A stretch of 64,000 bases of DNA from Bradyrhizobium sp. 164 (GTDB lineage: Bacteria; Pseudomonadota; Alphaproteobacteria; Rhizobiales; Xanthobacteraceae). The stretch is from contig NZ_JADPKA010000026.1 in NCBI RefSeq assembly GCF_023073715.1, positions 186,001-250,000 on the forward strand, in the 5' to 3' direction. Within the stretch, counting starts at the first letter, position 1. The number at the start of each line of letters is the position of its first letter. Below, piece after piece: positions 56,801-64,000 of this stretch. Both the position numbers and the translations under genes were made by a program. A model generated the notes under the pieces. It saw only the letters and a program-made list of their open reading frames with translations. It was not told the DNA's origin and made no database searches.

Positions 56801-57778
56801 ATCAGAGATTCGTCGGCTTCCGACCAACCCGCGCGTCGGGTGGCGATGTCATCGCCCGCTGGCGGTCGCCGAAATGGCGCGCGCGTGCGCGATCAGCGCT
56901 CTCGCCGTCGGACCTTTCAGGTGATCATCGAGAATGCCGACGGGTGCACCCCGCGAGCGAGGACGCCTGCCTTGTTCTGCTTCAAAGACCTGGCTGTGAC
57001 CGAAGGCCTCGGGCTCTATCGGGAGAGGCCTATGGCGACAATGCCGGTCATCGGCCGGCGGCCTGACATCACGTTGCCCGTTTCGGATGTCGCGGAGTCC
57101 GCCAAGAGCCTGGACACCCACAAGGATCCCTCGAAACAGCCGGTCGTCTTCTAAAAGCCGCCGCCTCGGTAATCGGCCCGGGAGCGGCGGTGGAATACAT
57201 TCCTGCATGTGTGTGCCGCTTCACATTTTGTACGTGAAACGATGCTACCATTGACTTGAAAGTCCCTTTTATTTTTTGGCCCAACGTCAGCGTTTTTTTG
57301 CAATTGCCTTCTTCCAGGGGCGCGTAATGAGTAGTCGTGATCGGGTCTGCGACCGTATGGTCATTCTGCACCAACGTGTCTGGTCGCTCAATTCTCAACT
57401 TGCAGAGCTTCGAAACCTTAGCACCCGGGTGCAAAAGGCGTTGGAAAGAAGCAACGGCAAACGTTCAAGAGTCCCATGTGTCGGGGCAGTGCGGCGTCGA
57501 GCTCGGAGATAAGTGCGCGTTGAGAGCCATTAGCCATGGCTCGGCCATGTGACAGCAACCCGCCGAAGGGAGGCTCTCTGCCAGAGGTCTGCTCTGGGGC
57601 CAAAAGCGTCGTTCTCGTTGCCTGCTGGTCAGTTCAGGTCTGCGCCGATTGGCGCAGATTTGGAGCCCGGCCATGGGCATTCGCGGGGGGTGATCCTTGG
57701 GGTGGTCCAATCGCGTACCGCTCTATTTCCATGTGTGCTATCTGTTGGGTAGCAAAATGGTAGCAGGAAGAGCGGATC
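56801..57778. other. Gene-poor stretch, no supported gene
   Basis: About 980 bases, visibly richer in A/T from about 57200 on (for example TCCCTTTTATTTTTTGG near 57262-57278). One weak candidate is a 61-codon frame from the ATG at 57327 with AGGGG upstream, coding a polar helix (HQRVWSLNSQLAELRNL); I do not call it. A hairpin CTGCGCC-GATT-GGCGCAG lies at 57641-57658, followed by ATTT. I recognise no gene remnant with confidence. Confidence 0.5.
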
Positions 57779-57997
57779 ATGACTGACGATCAGGTCAACC
57801 TTGTCGTTCAGCACCTTTGCGAGCATTTGCACTTGGCACTCCGATTAAAGGGCAGCGAGGCGCATCCACCAAACGCCAAGGATATTGGATTCGATCCTGC
57901 CTCCGTAAGAACCGTGTTCCTAACCGGGTTGCGTTCGGCGGGGGTCACGATCCATGACGATGCGGCCGGGACGAGCGAAGAGCCGCCGTGGTCCTAA
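57779..57997 (+). CDS. Small hypothetical protein
   Basis: A 72-residue frame with AGGAAGAG seven bases before the ATG at 57779. It starts MTDDQVNLVVQHLCEHLHLA and looks like a small soluble helical protein. I do not recognise a family. It lies in the gene-poor, lower-GC stretch, and its codon use is less biased to G/C at third positions than the neighbours, so it may be a true but fast-evolving gene or chance. Confidence 0.35.
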   Translation: MTDDQVNLVVQHLCEHLHLALRLKGSEAHPPNAKDIGFDPASVRTVFLTGLRSAGVTIHDDAAGTSEEPPWS

Positions 57998-58720
57998 AGG
58001 CAAAACGGGGGACACCCTAGACAGCCGACGCTTGGACGAGCATCGAGTTAGGCAGCGTCGGGCCGGACGCTGCCGTCGTGAACTTACGAAACACTCTTCG
58101 GCAGCTCCCGTTGCGCCTGGCCGACTACGGGCCGGGTCGATGGCGGCGCTGATTGAAGCGTGCCGCTTTTCAATGGTCCGCATTGACATCGTCGCGCCGC
58201 ATCCGCTTGCAAGGCTGCGTCTGGACGATTGCCGCATTCCGATCAACCGTCGCCTGGGAGCGCGGAGCGTAGAGGGCGGCATACCCAACCTTCTCCGTGA
58301 TATCGTCGAGGCTGAGCCGAGTTGCGGCATCATTCGATTTGAGTGATGGGGCGATCACTGGGCTGGCCGAACCCACCGTTGCGGCTCGATCCGGTGCAGG
58401 TCAAGGGCGCGGAAATTTGGATCGAGGCGCAGAGGCGACATCCGCGTCGATGATGACATCATGCCCCTGTTTTGCCCGACGTGTCAAAAGCATCTGCGAC
58501 ATGGACTTTTTTCTCAGGAAATTGTCCTTTGGAAACAAGGGCCTTCTACTGTGCATGGGGTTGTTTTCGCATTTATTGGTTCAGTGCTCGGCGGGCAGCG
58601 TCGACCAGAACGCCGTAAGGCCTCGAGAATGGGAGGCTGCTTGGCCCCATGCCATGCTTGATTGCCGATCTCGGGGATCATGCCGCCAAGAATGTTGAAC
58701 ATGGTCCTGAGATGGGTGTC
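57998..58720. other. Stretch without a supported gene
   Basis: About 720 bases. Short frames occur on both strands (one at 58461-58661, + strand, begins MPLFCPTCQKHLRHG with a CxxC pair), but none has a good ribosome site or a family I know. Codon patterns are not consistent in any frame. Confidence 0.45.
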
Positions 58721-58843
58721 TCAGAGACGTACCCCGGTTGTGGCAAACGCTTGCGCGACTGGCTCCTGGATTCGATTCAAGATCACCATCCCCACAATCG
58801 CGATCAACGTTGCAGCGACGCAGCCAAGAAGAAAAGCCTTCAT
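58721..58843 (-). CDS. Small single-span membrane protein (40 residues)
   Basis: A short gene. The ATG at 58843 has GGGAGG six bases upstream. The product begins MKAFLLGCVAATLIAIVG, has one hydrophobic helix (about 3-22), then NRIQEPVAQAFATTGVRL to the TGA. I recall very similar 40-residue proteins (MKAF...LN...EPV..AF.TTGVRL) from Bradyrhizobium and Rhodopseudomonas genomes. Function unknown; the conserved tail after the helix suggests a specific partner in the membrane. Confidence 0.8.
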   Translation of the reverse strand: MKAFLLGCVAATLIAIVGMVILNRIQEPVAQAFATTGVRL

Positions 58844-58932
58844 CCGCAGCCTCCCTCGATCGAAACGTCAAGCTGTTATACGACACCGCTTGGCGCGAGC
58901 AAACTCGTTGATCGTATCAAGGCAGAAGCCGC

Positions 58933-59169
58933 CTACGGGCTCTTGAACATCGCATCGACGGAAAGTGCATCACCCATCAAGCCGAGGGACTGAAGTGCGG
59001 CGCCATTCCTGTCGATTTCCAATATTGCAAGAAGAAGCGCAAGCACGACGGCAACGAGGATCAGGAATGGCGAGGCGTCTCGGGAATCGGGATCTTGCGA
59101 TCCATCAAACGCGCGCAAAGCGCGCAGTCGCGCCAGCATCTGCAGAAATGGCCGCGTTCGCCCCTGCAT
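58933..59169 (-). CDS. Small hypothetical membrane protein
   Basis: A 78-residue frame with AAGGA seven bases before the ATG at 59169. A basic N-terminus (MQGRTRPFLQMLARLRALRA) is followed by a single hydrophobic helix (ASPFLILVAVVLALLLAILE, about 32-51) and a polar tail. It lies 89 bases upstream of the 40-residue membrane protein on the same strand and may be co-transcribed with it. The family is not recognised. Confidence 0.5.
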   Translation of the reverse strand: MQGRTRPFLQMLARLRALRAFDGSQDPDSRDASPFLILVAVVLALLLAILEIDRNGAALQSLGLMGDALSVDAMFKSP

Positions 59170-59316
59170 GCCGTCATCCTTGACGTGGCCAGTCGGAGAT
59201 TAGTCTCCGGATCACCGGCATTCAAGCGGGATGCGCAAAGCCAGCCCGTTGCGACGCACACGCCGGAACGGAATGCAGTGTCGCCCCGTTTAGTACGGGC
59301 ATTCGGAGGATCCAAC

Positions 59317-59577
59317 GTGAAATTTCTGATGACGATTTTGTGCTTTGCAGCACTCTGCCTGTTCGAGCGCGCCTCCGCCGAACCCCCACAAACCAATTCG
59401 TCTGCGGCGCCAACCCGGCCCGAGGAGAAGGGCCAACCACAACCGCAAGGCTGGACGGGTCCAATCAATACGGGTTCGGGTGGTGCGCCCGCCGAAAGTC
59501 CCCAAGGTCAGAGTCCGCCTGGAATGCAGGCCGCGCCTGAAGGATCGTCCAAGAGGACGACGGCACCAGCCAAGTAA
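59317..59577 (+). CDS. Small secreted Pro/Gly/Gln-rich protein
   Basis: An 86-residue exported protein with GTG start at 59317, behind GGAGG at 59306-59310. The signal peptide is VKFLMTILCFAALCLFERA with cleavage at SA before EPPQTN. The mature part is low-complexity (PRPEEKGQPQPQGW, INTGSGGAPAESPQG, PPGMQAAPEGSS). Small proteins of this kind are common in Bradyrhizobium; the function is unknown. The frame extends upstream without a plausible start. Confidence 0.65.
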   Translation: MKFLMTILCFAALCLFERASAEPPQTNSSAAPTRPEEKGQPQPQGWTGPINTGSGGAPAESPQGQSPPGMQAAPEGSSKRTTAPAK

Positions 59578-59650
59578 ATGGGTTCGGATTTTCATCTCCG
59601 TGGGCTTCTGGCAATCTTGAGGCCGTGAACGTGACCAGAGCCGGTGACGG

Positions 59651-60943
59651 ATGATGAGGTTACCTTTCTGCACGGGCGGCGCCGCAGCCCTGTGGGCCAT
59701 CTTCGCGCTATCATCCGCGCACGCCGACATGGTGGGACATGGCGGCCCCGTACGGGCGCTTGCCATTTCCCCCGATGGCGAGGCCCTCTTGTCCGGCAGC
59801 TTCGACACAGCAGCCATCCGCTGGTCCCTGAAGACCGAAACGGCACAGCAAGTGCTGCGGTATCATGCTGACGCCGTCAATGCCGTCGCCTTTCTGAAGG
59901 ACGGCCGCATGATCACAGCGGGTGCCGATGCGCGAATTGCAGTGTGGATGCCTGGCCGGCAGCAGCCGGATCGGGTGTTTGAGGGACATCGAGGTCCAAT
60001 CGTGGCGCTTGCGGCGTCCCCTGATGGGGCGCTTCTCGCATCGGCTTCATGGGATCGGACGGTGCGGCTCTGGTCGCTGTCGGACGGCGCGTCGCGCGTG
60101 CTCGAAGGTCATTCACAGAACGTCAACGGTGTCGCTTTCACGCCGGACGGCAAGTCGCTTCTCAGCGTCGGCTATGATCTCACCTTGCGCATCTGGCATT
60201 TGCCGGACGGCCAACCTGAAGTCTTGACGTTGCCGGCGCCGCTCAACGTCGTTGCTGCGGCGCCGGATGGTGAAATCGTCACGGGCGCGGTCGACGGCAC
60301 GCTGCGGATACTGACCACAGACGGCAAGCCGAGCGGCGAGGTCGCGGCCGGTCCCACGGCGGTGGCGGCCTTGACGATATCGGAAGACGGCACGTTGATT
60401 GCTGCGGCCGGCATCGGCGGCACGGTGGCGATCATAGATCGCAAGTCGCGCAGCCTGCTACGAACGCTGGTCGTGTCCGGCTTGCCGGTATGGTCGGTCG
60501 CCTTCCTTCCGGATCGAGAAACACTGATGACGGGTGGCGCGGACGGCAAGATCAGGCGCTGGAATGCCCGCACCGGCGATCCCATTGGTTCGAACCTCTT
60601 GGGAACGCCGGCCGATCCTCTCGCCGCCTATGCGGGCGATCGGGGCGCCGATGTATTTCGGGCGTGTGTGGCCTGTCACACCCTGTCGGACAAGGATGTT
60701 CAGCGTGCGGGGCCGACGCTTGCCCGACTATACGGTCGCAAGATCGCTTCGCTGCCGGGCTATCGCTTCTCCGACGCGCTGAAGAGCATGGACATCGTCT
60801 GGACGCCGGAGACGGTCGCACGACTGTTCGAGGTTGGACCGAATGCCTACACCCCCGGCACCAAAATGCCGGAGCAGCGCATCGGCGCGGCCGAGGACCG
60901 CCGTGCGTTGACGGACTTCTTGGGCCGCGCAACGTCGCAATGA
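59651..60943 (+). CDS. Periplasmic WD40 beta-propeller fused to cytochrome c
   Basis: A 430-residue exported protein. The signal peptide is about residues 1-25 (ALWAIFALSSAHA). Residues 28-320 form a seven-bladed WD40 propeller with repeats like GHGGPVRALAISPDGE, SASWDRTVRLWSL and GGADGKIRRWNAR. Residues 325-425 form a class I cytochrome c with the heme motif CVACH (339-343) and the axial Met406 in TKMPEQ. Propeller-cytochrome fusions pass electrons in periplasmic oxidation. It is convergent with the ferredoxin gene. Partners are unknown. Confidence 0.9.
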   Translation: MMRLPFCTGGAAALWAIFALSSAHADMVGHGGPVRALAISPDGEALLSGSFDTAAIRWSLKTETAQQVLRYHADAVNAVAFLKDGRMITAGADARIAVWMPGRQQPDRVFEGHRGPIVALAASPDGALLASASWDRTVRLWSLSDGASRVLEGHSQNVNGVAFTPDGKSLLSVGYDLTLRIWHLPDGQPEVLTLPAPLNVVAAAPDGEIVTGAVDGTLRILTTDGKPSGEVAAGPTAVAALTISEDGTLIAAAGIGGTVAIIDRKSRSLLRTLVVSGLPVWSVAFLPDRETLMTGGADGKIRRWNARTGDPIGSNLLGTPADPLAAYAGDRGADVFRACVACHTLSDKDVQRAGPTLARLYGRKIASLPGYRFSDALKSMDIVWTPETVARLFEVGPNAYTPGTKMPEQRIGAAEDRRALTDFLGRATSQ

Positions 60944-60978
60944 TTGCCCCTTCCGACCCTGCGAAGATGTTCGCTCGT

Positions 60979-62949
60979 CTAATCCTTACCATCGCGCTGG
61001 CGTAGATAGTCATCCGTCGTTCGCGGCGGCGTTCGTTCCGGAACGCCCTTGAACGGGTCGAATTGCTGTTCGCTCATGACGATGACGCGGCAGTCTGCGC
61101 ACATCCTAAGTGCTGCGACCCGCTTGTCGCCGGCCGGATACATCCAGTGCCGGCCCTCGAGCTTGGCTGCGATGCGGTCGATCGTGCTCTTGACGCCGAA
61201 GGCGGTACCGCAGCGGACGCAGAGTGCGGGCTCCTCTTCCTTGATAATCACGGCGGAGGCGCGTGCCGCGCGGAAATCGATCTGCGGCTTGAGGCTGATG
61301 ACTTTCTCCGGACAGGTGCTCTGGCACAGGCCGCATTGCACGCAGGCGTCCTCGACGAACTTCAGCACTGGCCGCTCAGGATCGTCGCGAAGCGCGCCGG
61401 TCGGGCAGGCCGAGACGCAAGACAGGCATAGGGTACAGCCGCTGGTATCGACGCTGATTGCGCCGATCGGCGCACCCTTGGGCAGGGCGATCACGTCGAC
61501 CGGCGTCGGCGCCACGCGATGCAACTCGCTCAGGGCGAACCGCAAAAGGTCGCGCCGCTTGCCGACGGTTTTGAAGGTCGCGGGCGTCGCGACGGCCGCC
61601 AGTGTGCCGATAGCAGCCAAATGCCCGCCGAGCGCGTCGGGATCATCCGTTTCGATGGTGGCGAGGCGGTGGCCCTCAAAGCCGAGGCCGCCAAGGATCG
61701 CTTCAGCCATGCCGATCGTCTGTGACAGTCCGGTGAGATCGTGGCGTGGTCTTGCGCGGAGCAGGAATCGTATGGCCGATACGCCATAGGCAAAGGCACC
61801 GACGATCGCCTCCAGCCCGAGTTGCGTGAGTTCGTTGATGGCAAAGGGGAGCACGTTTGCCGGCAGGCCATCGCCATGCCGCGCCAGGGCATCGATCAAT
61901 GGCGTGCCGTGCGGGCTGTCATGAAAGAGTAGCACCGCATTCGTGCCACCGGCCTTGTGGTAAGCCAGCAGCATGGCACGAATTCTTTGAAGCTGCGTAT
62001 CAGCGGGCGGGAGCGTATAAGATGCCGCGCCGGTCGGGCAGGCGGCGGCGCATTGGCCGCAGCCCGCGCAGATGTTCGGGTCAATTGCGACATGATCGCC
62101 GACGGGCGTGATCGCTCCAGTGGGGCAGAGATCGAGGCACCGCCGGCACCCCGTGCGCTTCGAACGCGAATGGGCGCAAAGAGCGGGCGTGACGTCGACA
62201 TATTTCGGCTTGTCGAAGCTGCCGACGAGGTCTCGCGCGGTCAGCACGGCGCGAAGCACGGCGGCGGGATCGCTCGGATCGGCGCGCAGATAGCCGTCGC
62301 GTAACGCGTGGGCAGGAAACAATGGCATCCCACCGGAAATGTCGAGCACGATATCGCAGCGCGAGGTCACCCCACTTCGCGGTGCGTCCAGCACGAAGCG
62401 ATCGCGCGAAGAAGGGCGGGGGCGCGCGTAATCGTCGATCGCAAGCTCGAACGCTCCGAAATGTCCCTTTGCGGAGCGGATCGTGCCCTTCACGATCGGG
62501 AAGACCGTTGCAGCGGGCGGCACGATCTCGTCGAGCTGCTTCAGCATCACCGTCACGTCGAGGTGATCGGCAAGCAGGCGGCCGGCTTCAATCGCGGCCT
62601 CATCGCGCCCGTAGGTCAGGACCACGCCCTCGCTCGACAAAGTGACGAGCGGATAGTCCGGCGCTGGGATGGAGGCGGAAGCGAGCAGGGCAGCCATTTT
62701 CGCGCCGGCGCGCGCGCCATCTCGCGACCAGCCGGCCGTTTCGCGGATGTTGACGAAGCTGATCGCATCAGGCCGCTCGCCGGCCTCCTCAGTGAACTGC
62801 GCGGCCTGCTGCGTGCAGGCGACCGTCAATGCGCCGCCAGCGGCCGCTGCGCTGCGGAAGTGATCGAGCTCGGCGCCGCAGAGATGATGAAAGCTTTTGA
62901 TTTCGCAGTTGGGACATCCGCGCTGAATCGCGGCCGCGTCGAGACGCAT
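60979..62949 (-). CDS. Multi-cluster 4Fe-4S ferredoxin protein
   Basis: A 656-residue iron-sulfur protein. It has an N-terminal Cys-rich patch (GCPNCEIKSFHHLCG, 11-25) and a first double 4Fe-4S ferredoxin set at about 258-305 (CRRCLDLCPTGA, CAGCGQCAAACPTGA). A second set is at about 505-546 (CTLCLSCVSACPTGA, CVQCGLCQSTCP), and two late CxxC pairs follow (CVRC near 577, CADC near 630). The ATG at 62949 is not the real N-terminus, I think: the frame continues upstream through KTVLICSCEDT with only a CTG (62997) near a GGAGGGG. It may serve a formate-dehydrogenase-type or other redox system. Confidence 0.9.
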   Translation of the reverse strand: MRLDAAAIQRGCPNCEIKSFHHLCGAELDHFRSAAAAGGALTVACTQQAAQFTEEAGERPDAISFVNIRETAGWSRDGARAGAKMAALLASASIPAPDYPLVTLSSEGVVLTYGRDEAAIEAGRLLADHLDVTVMLKQLDEIVPPAATVFPIVKGTIRSAKGHFGAFELAIDDYARPRPSSRDRFVLDAPRSGVTSRCDIVLDISGGMPLFPAHALRDGYLRADPSDPAAVLRAVLTARDLVGSFDKPKYVDVTPALCAHSRSKRTGCRRCLDLCPTGAITPVGDHVAIDPNICAGCGQCAAACPTGAASYTLPPADTQLQRIRAMLLAYHKAGGTNAVLLFHDSPHGTPLIDALARHGDGLPANVLPFAINELTQLGLEAIVGAFAYGVSAIRFLLRARPRHDLTGLSQTIGMAEAILGGLGFEGHRLATIETDDPDALGGHLAAIGTLAAVATPATFKTVGKRRDLLRFALSELHRVAPTPVDVIALPKGAPIGAISVDTSGCTLCLSCVSACPTGALRDDPERPVLKFVEDACVQCGLCQSTCPEKVISLKPQIDFRAARASAVIIKEEEPALCVRCGTAFGVKSTIDRIAAKLEGRHWMYPAGDKRVAALRMCADCRVIVMSEQQFDPFKGVPERTPPRTTDDYLRQRDGKD

Positions 62950-62997
62950 CGTGTCTTCGCACGAGCAGATCAGGACGGTCTTGGATGGCTGCTCCAG

Positions 62998-63131
62998 GTT
63001 AACCCCTCCGCCAATCCGGCACCGACGACGGACTCGCGCCGGCCCTTCGCCTCGTATAGAACTTATCCATCGGGAAGAAAAGGAAAGCGGAGGACGGCCT
63101 GCCGTCGATCCCAGTCAGCCACGTTTCCCTG
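62998..63131. promoter_or_regulatory. Divergent region between ferredoxin and ligase-like genes
   Basis: A 134-base region with two divergent genes at its ends, expected to hold both promoters. The sequence GGAGGGG on the - strand (about 63003-63009) could be the ribosome site of the extended ferredoxin reading frame. No clear -10/-35 seen. Confidence 0.3.
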
Positions 63132-63854
63132 GTGGAACCGATCCACCTGCCGCCGCCGTTCACATTGGTGCGGCTGCGCGAGAGTGGCGACGCTTTTGCC
63201 CACGCATGCCGCATTGCACCGGAGAGCGGCGCCGGAACGCTCGTCTATGTCGGCCGCTTTGATCTGGCGGAGTTCGCCGTGGTGCTGGAGCCAGCCGAGC
63301 CCTTACGTACGGCGCGGCGCGCGTTCTACGCCGGCATGGTCGCCCTCACCGATGCCTTGCGTGCCTACGCACCGCCGAGCAAGCCGATCACGATCGTTTG
63401 GCCCGACGCCGTCAGGATCGATGGGGGGCTGGTGGGCGGTGGGCGGATGGGATGGCCTCCTGAGGCTGACGAGGACGCGTCGCCACCATGGATGGTTTTC
63501 GGCGCGATGATCCGGACGGTTGCCATGAACGAGGACGAGCGGGGTGTTCACCCGCTCGCTTCGGCGCTCGAACAGGAAGGCTTTGGCGAGGCTGGTGCGG
63601 TGCAGATCACGGAGAGCTTTGCTCGGCACCTGATGCTGGCATTCGATGATTGGCAGGCGGGCGGTTTTGAGGGCGTGGCGCGAGAATATCTTTCCCGCAT
63701 GCCCCGCGAACGGCAGACCGTTCTGCGCATCGACGATCGCGGCCATCTTCTCACGCGCCGGGTTGGGGCGGGCGAGATTGAACGTGGCGACCTCGTGCGG
63801 GCGCTGGCGACGCCTTCGTGGCTCGATCCGGCGCTCGGAGGGCCGCGGCTGTGA
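63132..63854 (+). CDS. Biotin/lipoate-protein-ligase-like protein
   Basis: A 240-residue protein with GTG start at 63132. It resembles the biotin/lipoyl A/B ligase fold with a C-terminal DUF4444-type extension: PPPFTLVRLRESGDAF, AGMVALTDALRAYAPPSKP, TIVWPDAVRIDGGLVGGGRM and ITESFARHLMLAFDDW. The glycine-rich and lysine residues of true ligases are only partly visible, so activity is uncertain. It overlaps the next gene (GTGA) and lies opposite the ferredoxin gene, a neighbourhood that I recall from Bradyrhizobium redox clusters. Confidence 0.78.
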   Translation: MEPIHLPPPFTLVRLRESGDAFAHACRIAPESGAGTLVYVGRFDLAEFAVVLEPAEPLRTARRAFYAGMVALTDALRAYAPPSKPITIVWPDAVRIDGGLVGGGRMGWPPEADEDASPPWMVFGAMIRTVAMNEDERGVHPLASALEQEGFGEAGAVQITESFARHLMLAFDDWQAGGFEGVAREYLSRMPRERQTVLRIDDRGHLLTRRVGAGEIERGDLVRALATPSWLDPALGGPRL

Positions 63855-64000
63855 AGCTCCTGCGTACCATCGCGCTCGATCCCTCCGACACCTTCGTGTT
63901 CGATGTGGCGGCGGAGCCGGGTGAATGGGCCGTCTCCGGTGCTTTCCGCTTCTGGGATTGCGACGGTGCGAAGCTCGAGGGCAAGGCGCGCGCGGCGTTT
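63851..64000 (+). CDS. DUF6505-like protein, 5' part only
   Basis: The first 50 codons of a gene cut by the window end. It starts with GTG at 63851, overlapping the previous stop. It reads VKLLRTIALDPSDTFVF, then AAEPGEWAVSGAF and FWDCDGAKLEGKARAAF. I recognise the pattern of DUF6505 proteins, which follow the ligase-like gene in related genomes. Function unknown. Confidence 0.7.
   Translation, partial: MKLLRTIALDPSDTFVFDVAAEPGEWAVSGAFRFWDCDGAKLEGKARAAF

Noticed and set aside
56849..57208. A 119-codon - strand frame ending TARALIAHARAISATASGR.
   Set aside because: No start signal, no family recognised; Pro/Arg-rich as expected by chance in this composition.
57327..57512. A 61-codon frame coding a polar helix.
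   Set aside because: Weak ribosome site, no family, and shifted composition after the first 40 codons.

Overview
The window reads as chromosome of a high-GC alphaproteobacterium, most likely Bradyrhizobium or a close relative. The reasons are the GC-rich codon use, the many ABC importers for organic substrates, xanthine-dehydrogenase/CO-dehydrogenase-like (cox-type) genes, palindromic intergenic repeats of a kind familiar from this group, and small membrane proteins of a Bradyrhizobium type. The genus is an inference from recall; no 16S gene or other marker is present. I see no tRNA, rRNA, CRISPR array, insertion sequence or phage gene.

Layout. (1) 36-3877, + strand: a dipeptide/oligopeptide-type ABC importer (two permeases, two ATPases) whose binding-protein gene must lie upstream of the window. 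(2) 3882-14739, - strand: one probable operon of ten genes plus a hairpin. It encodes hydroxyquinol 1,2-dioxygenase and maleylacetate reductase, a triazine/cytosine-deaminase-type amidohydrolase, a 3-hydroxyisobutyrate-dehydrogenase-like enzyme, a GlcD-like FAD oxidase, a sugar-type (Rbs-like) ABC importer, and small YciI and Dabb proteins. A LysR gene at 14847 is divergent. (3) 15784-20979, + strand: a xylulokinase-like kinase and a second Rbs-like importer. (4) 21056-32982: an exopolysaccharide locus with a GT4 glycosyltransferase, a GINT1-like protein, a Wzz/GumC-like co-polymerase with a decayed kinase domain, a Wzx-like flippase, a FAD enzyme, a BcsL/FemAB-like acyltransferase, a Wzy/ExoQ-like polymerase and a secreted GH5 glycanase.

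(5) 33007-55407, - strand: the most unusual part. Eighteen tightly spaced genes run from livH (52721) to an azoreductase (33007) with no gap above 73 bases. They encode a branched-chain-amino-acid-type ABC importer (livM is frameshifted; the LivF ATPase is fused to a Tm-1-like domain), a TIM-barrel 'PEP hydrolase' partner of Tm-1, and a giant flotillin with about 44 hendecad repeats. They also encode two SRPBCC/CoxG proteins, a three-subunit molybdenum hydroxylase whose large subunit is split by one in-frame TAG, MoxR and VWA maturation proteins (CoxD/CoxE-like), two hydrolases, an SMP-30/isochorismatase-like fusion and an azoreductase. An AraC regulator and a periplasmic binding protein lie upstream. 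I read this as an uptake-and-hydroxylation-and-hydrolysis pathway for an unidentified ring or lactone compound. (6) 55673-56800, + strand: an enolase-superfamily enzyme, divergent from the binding protein.

(7) 56801-59650: a lower-GC, gene-poor stretch with a few small membrane or secreted proteins. (8) 59651-64000: a WD40-cytochrome c fusion, a multi-cluster ferredoxin protein, a biotin/lipoate-ligase-like protein and the start of a DUF6505-like gene.

All calls are by reading motifs and architecture. No database search was possible.
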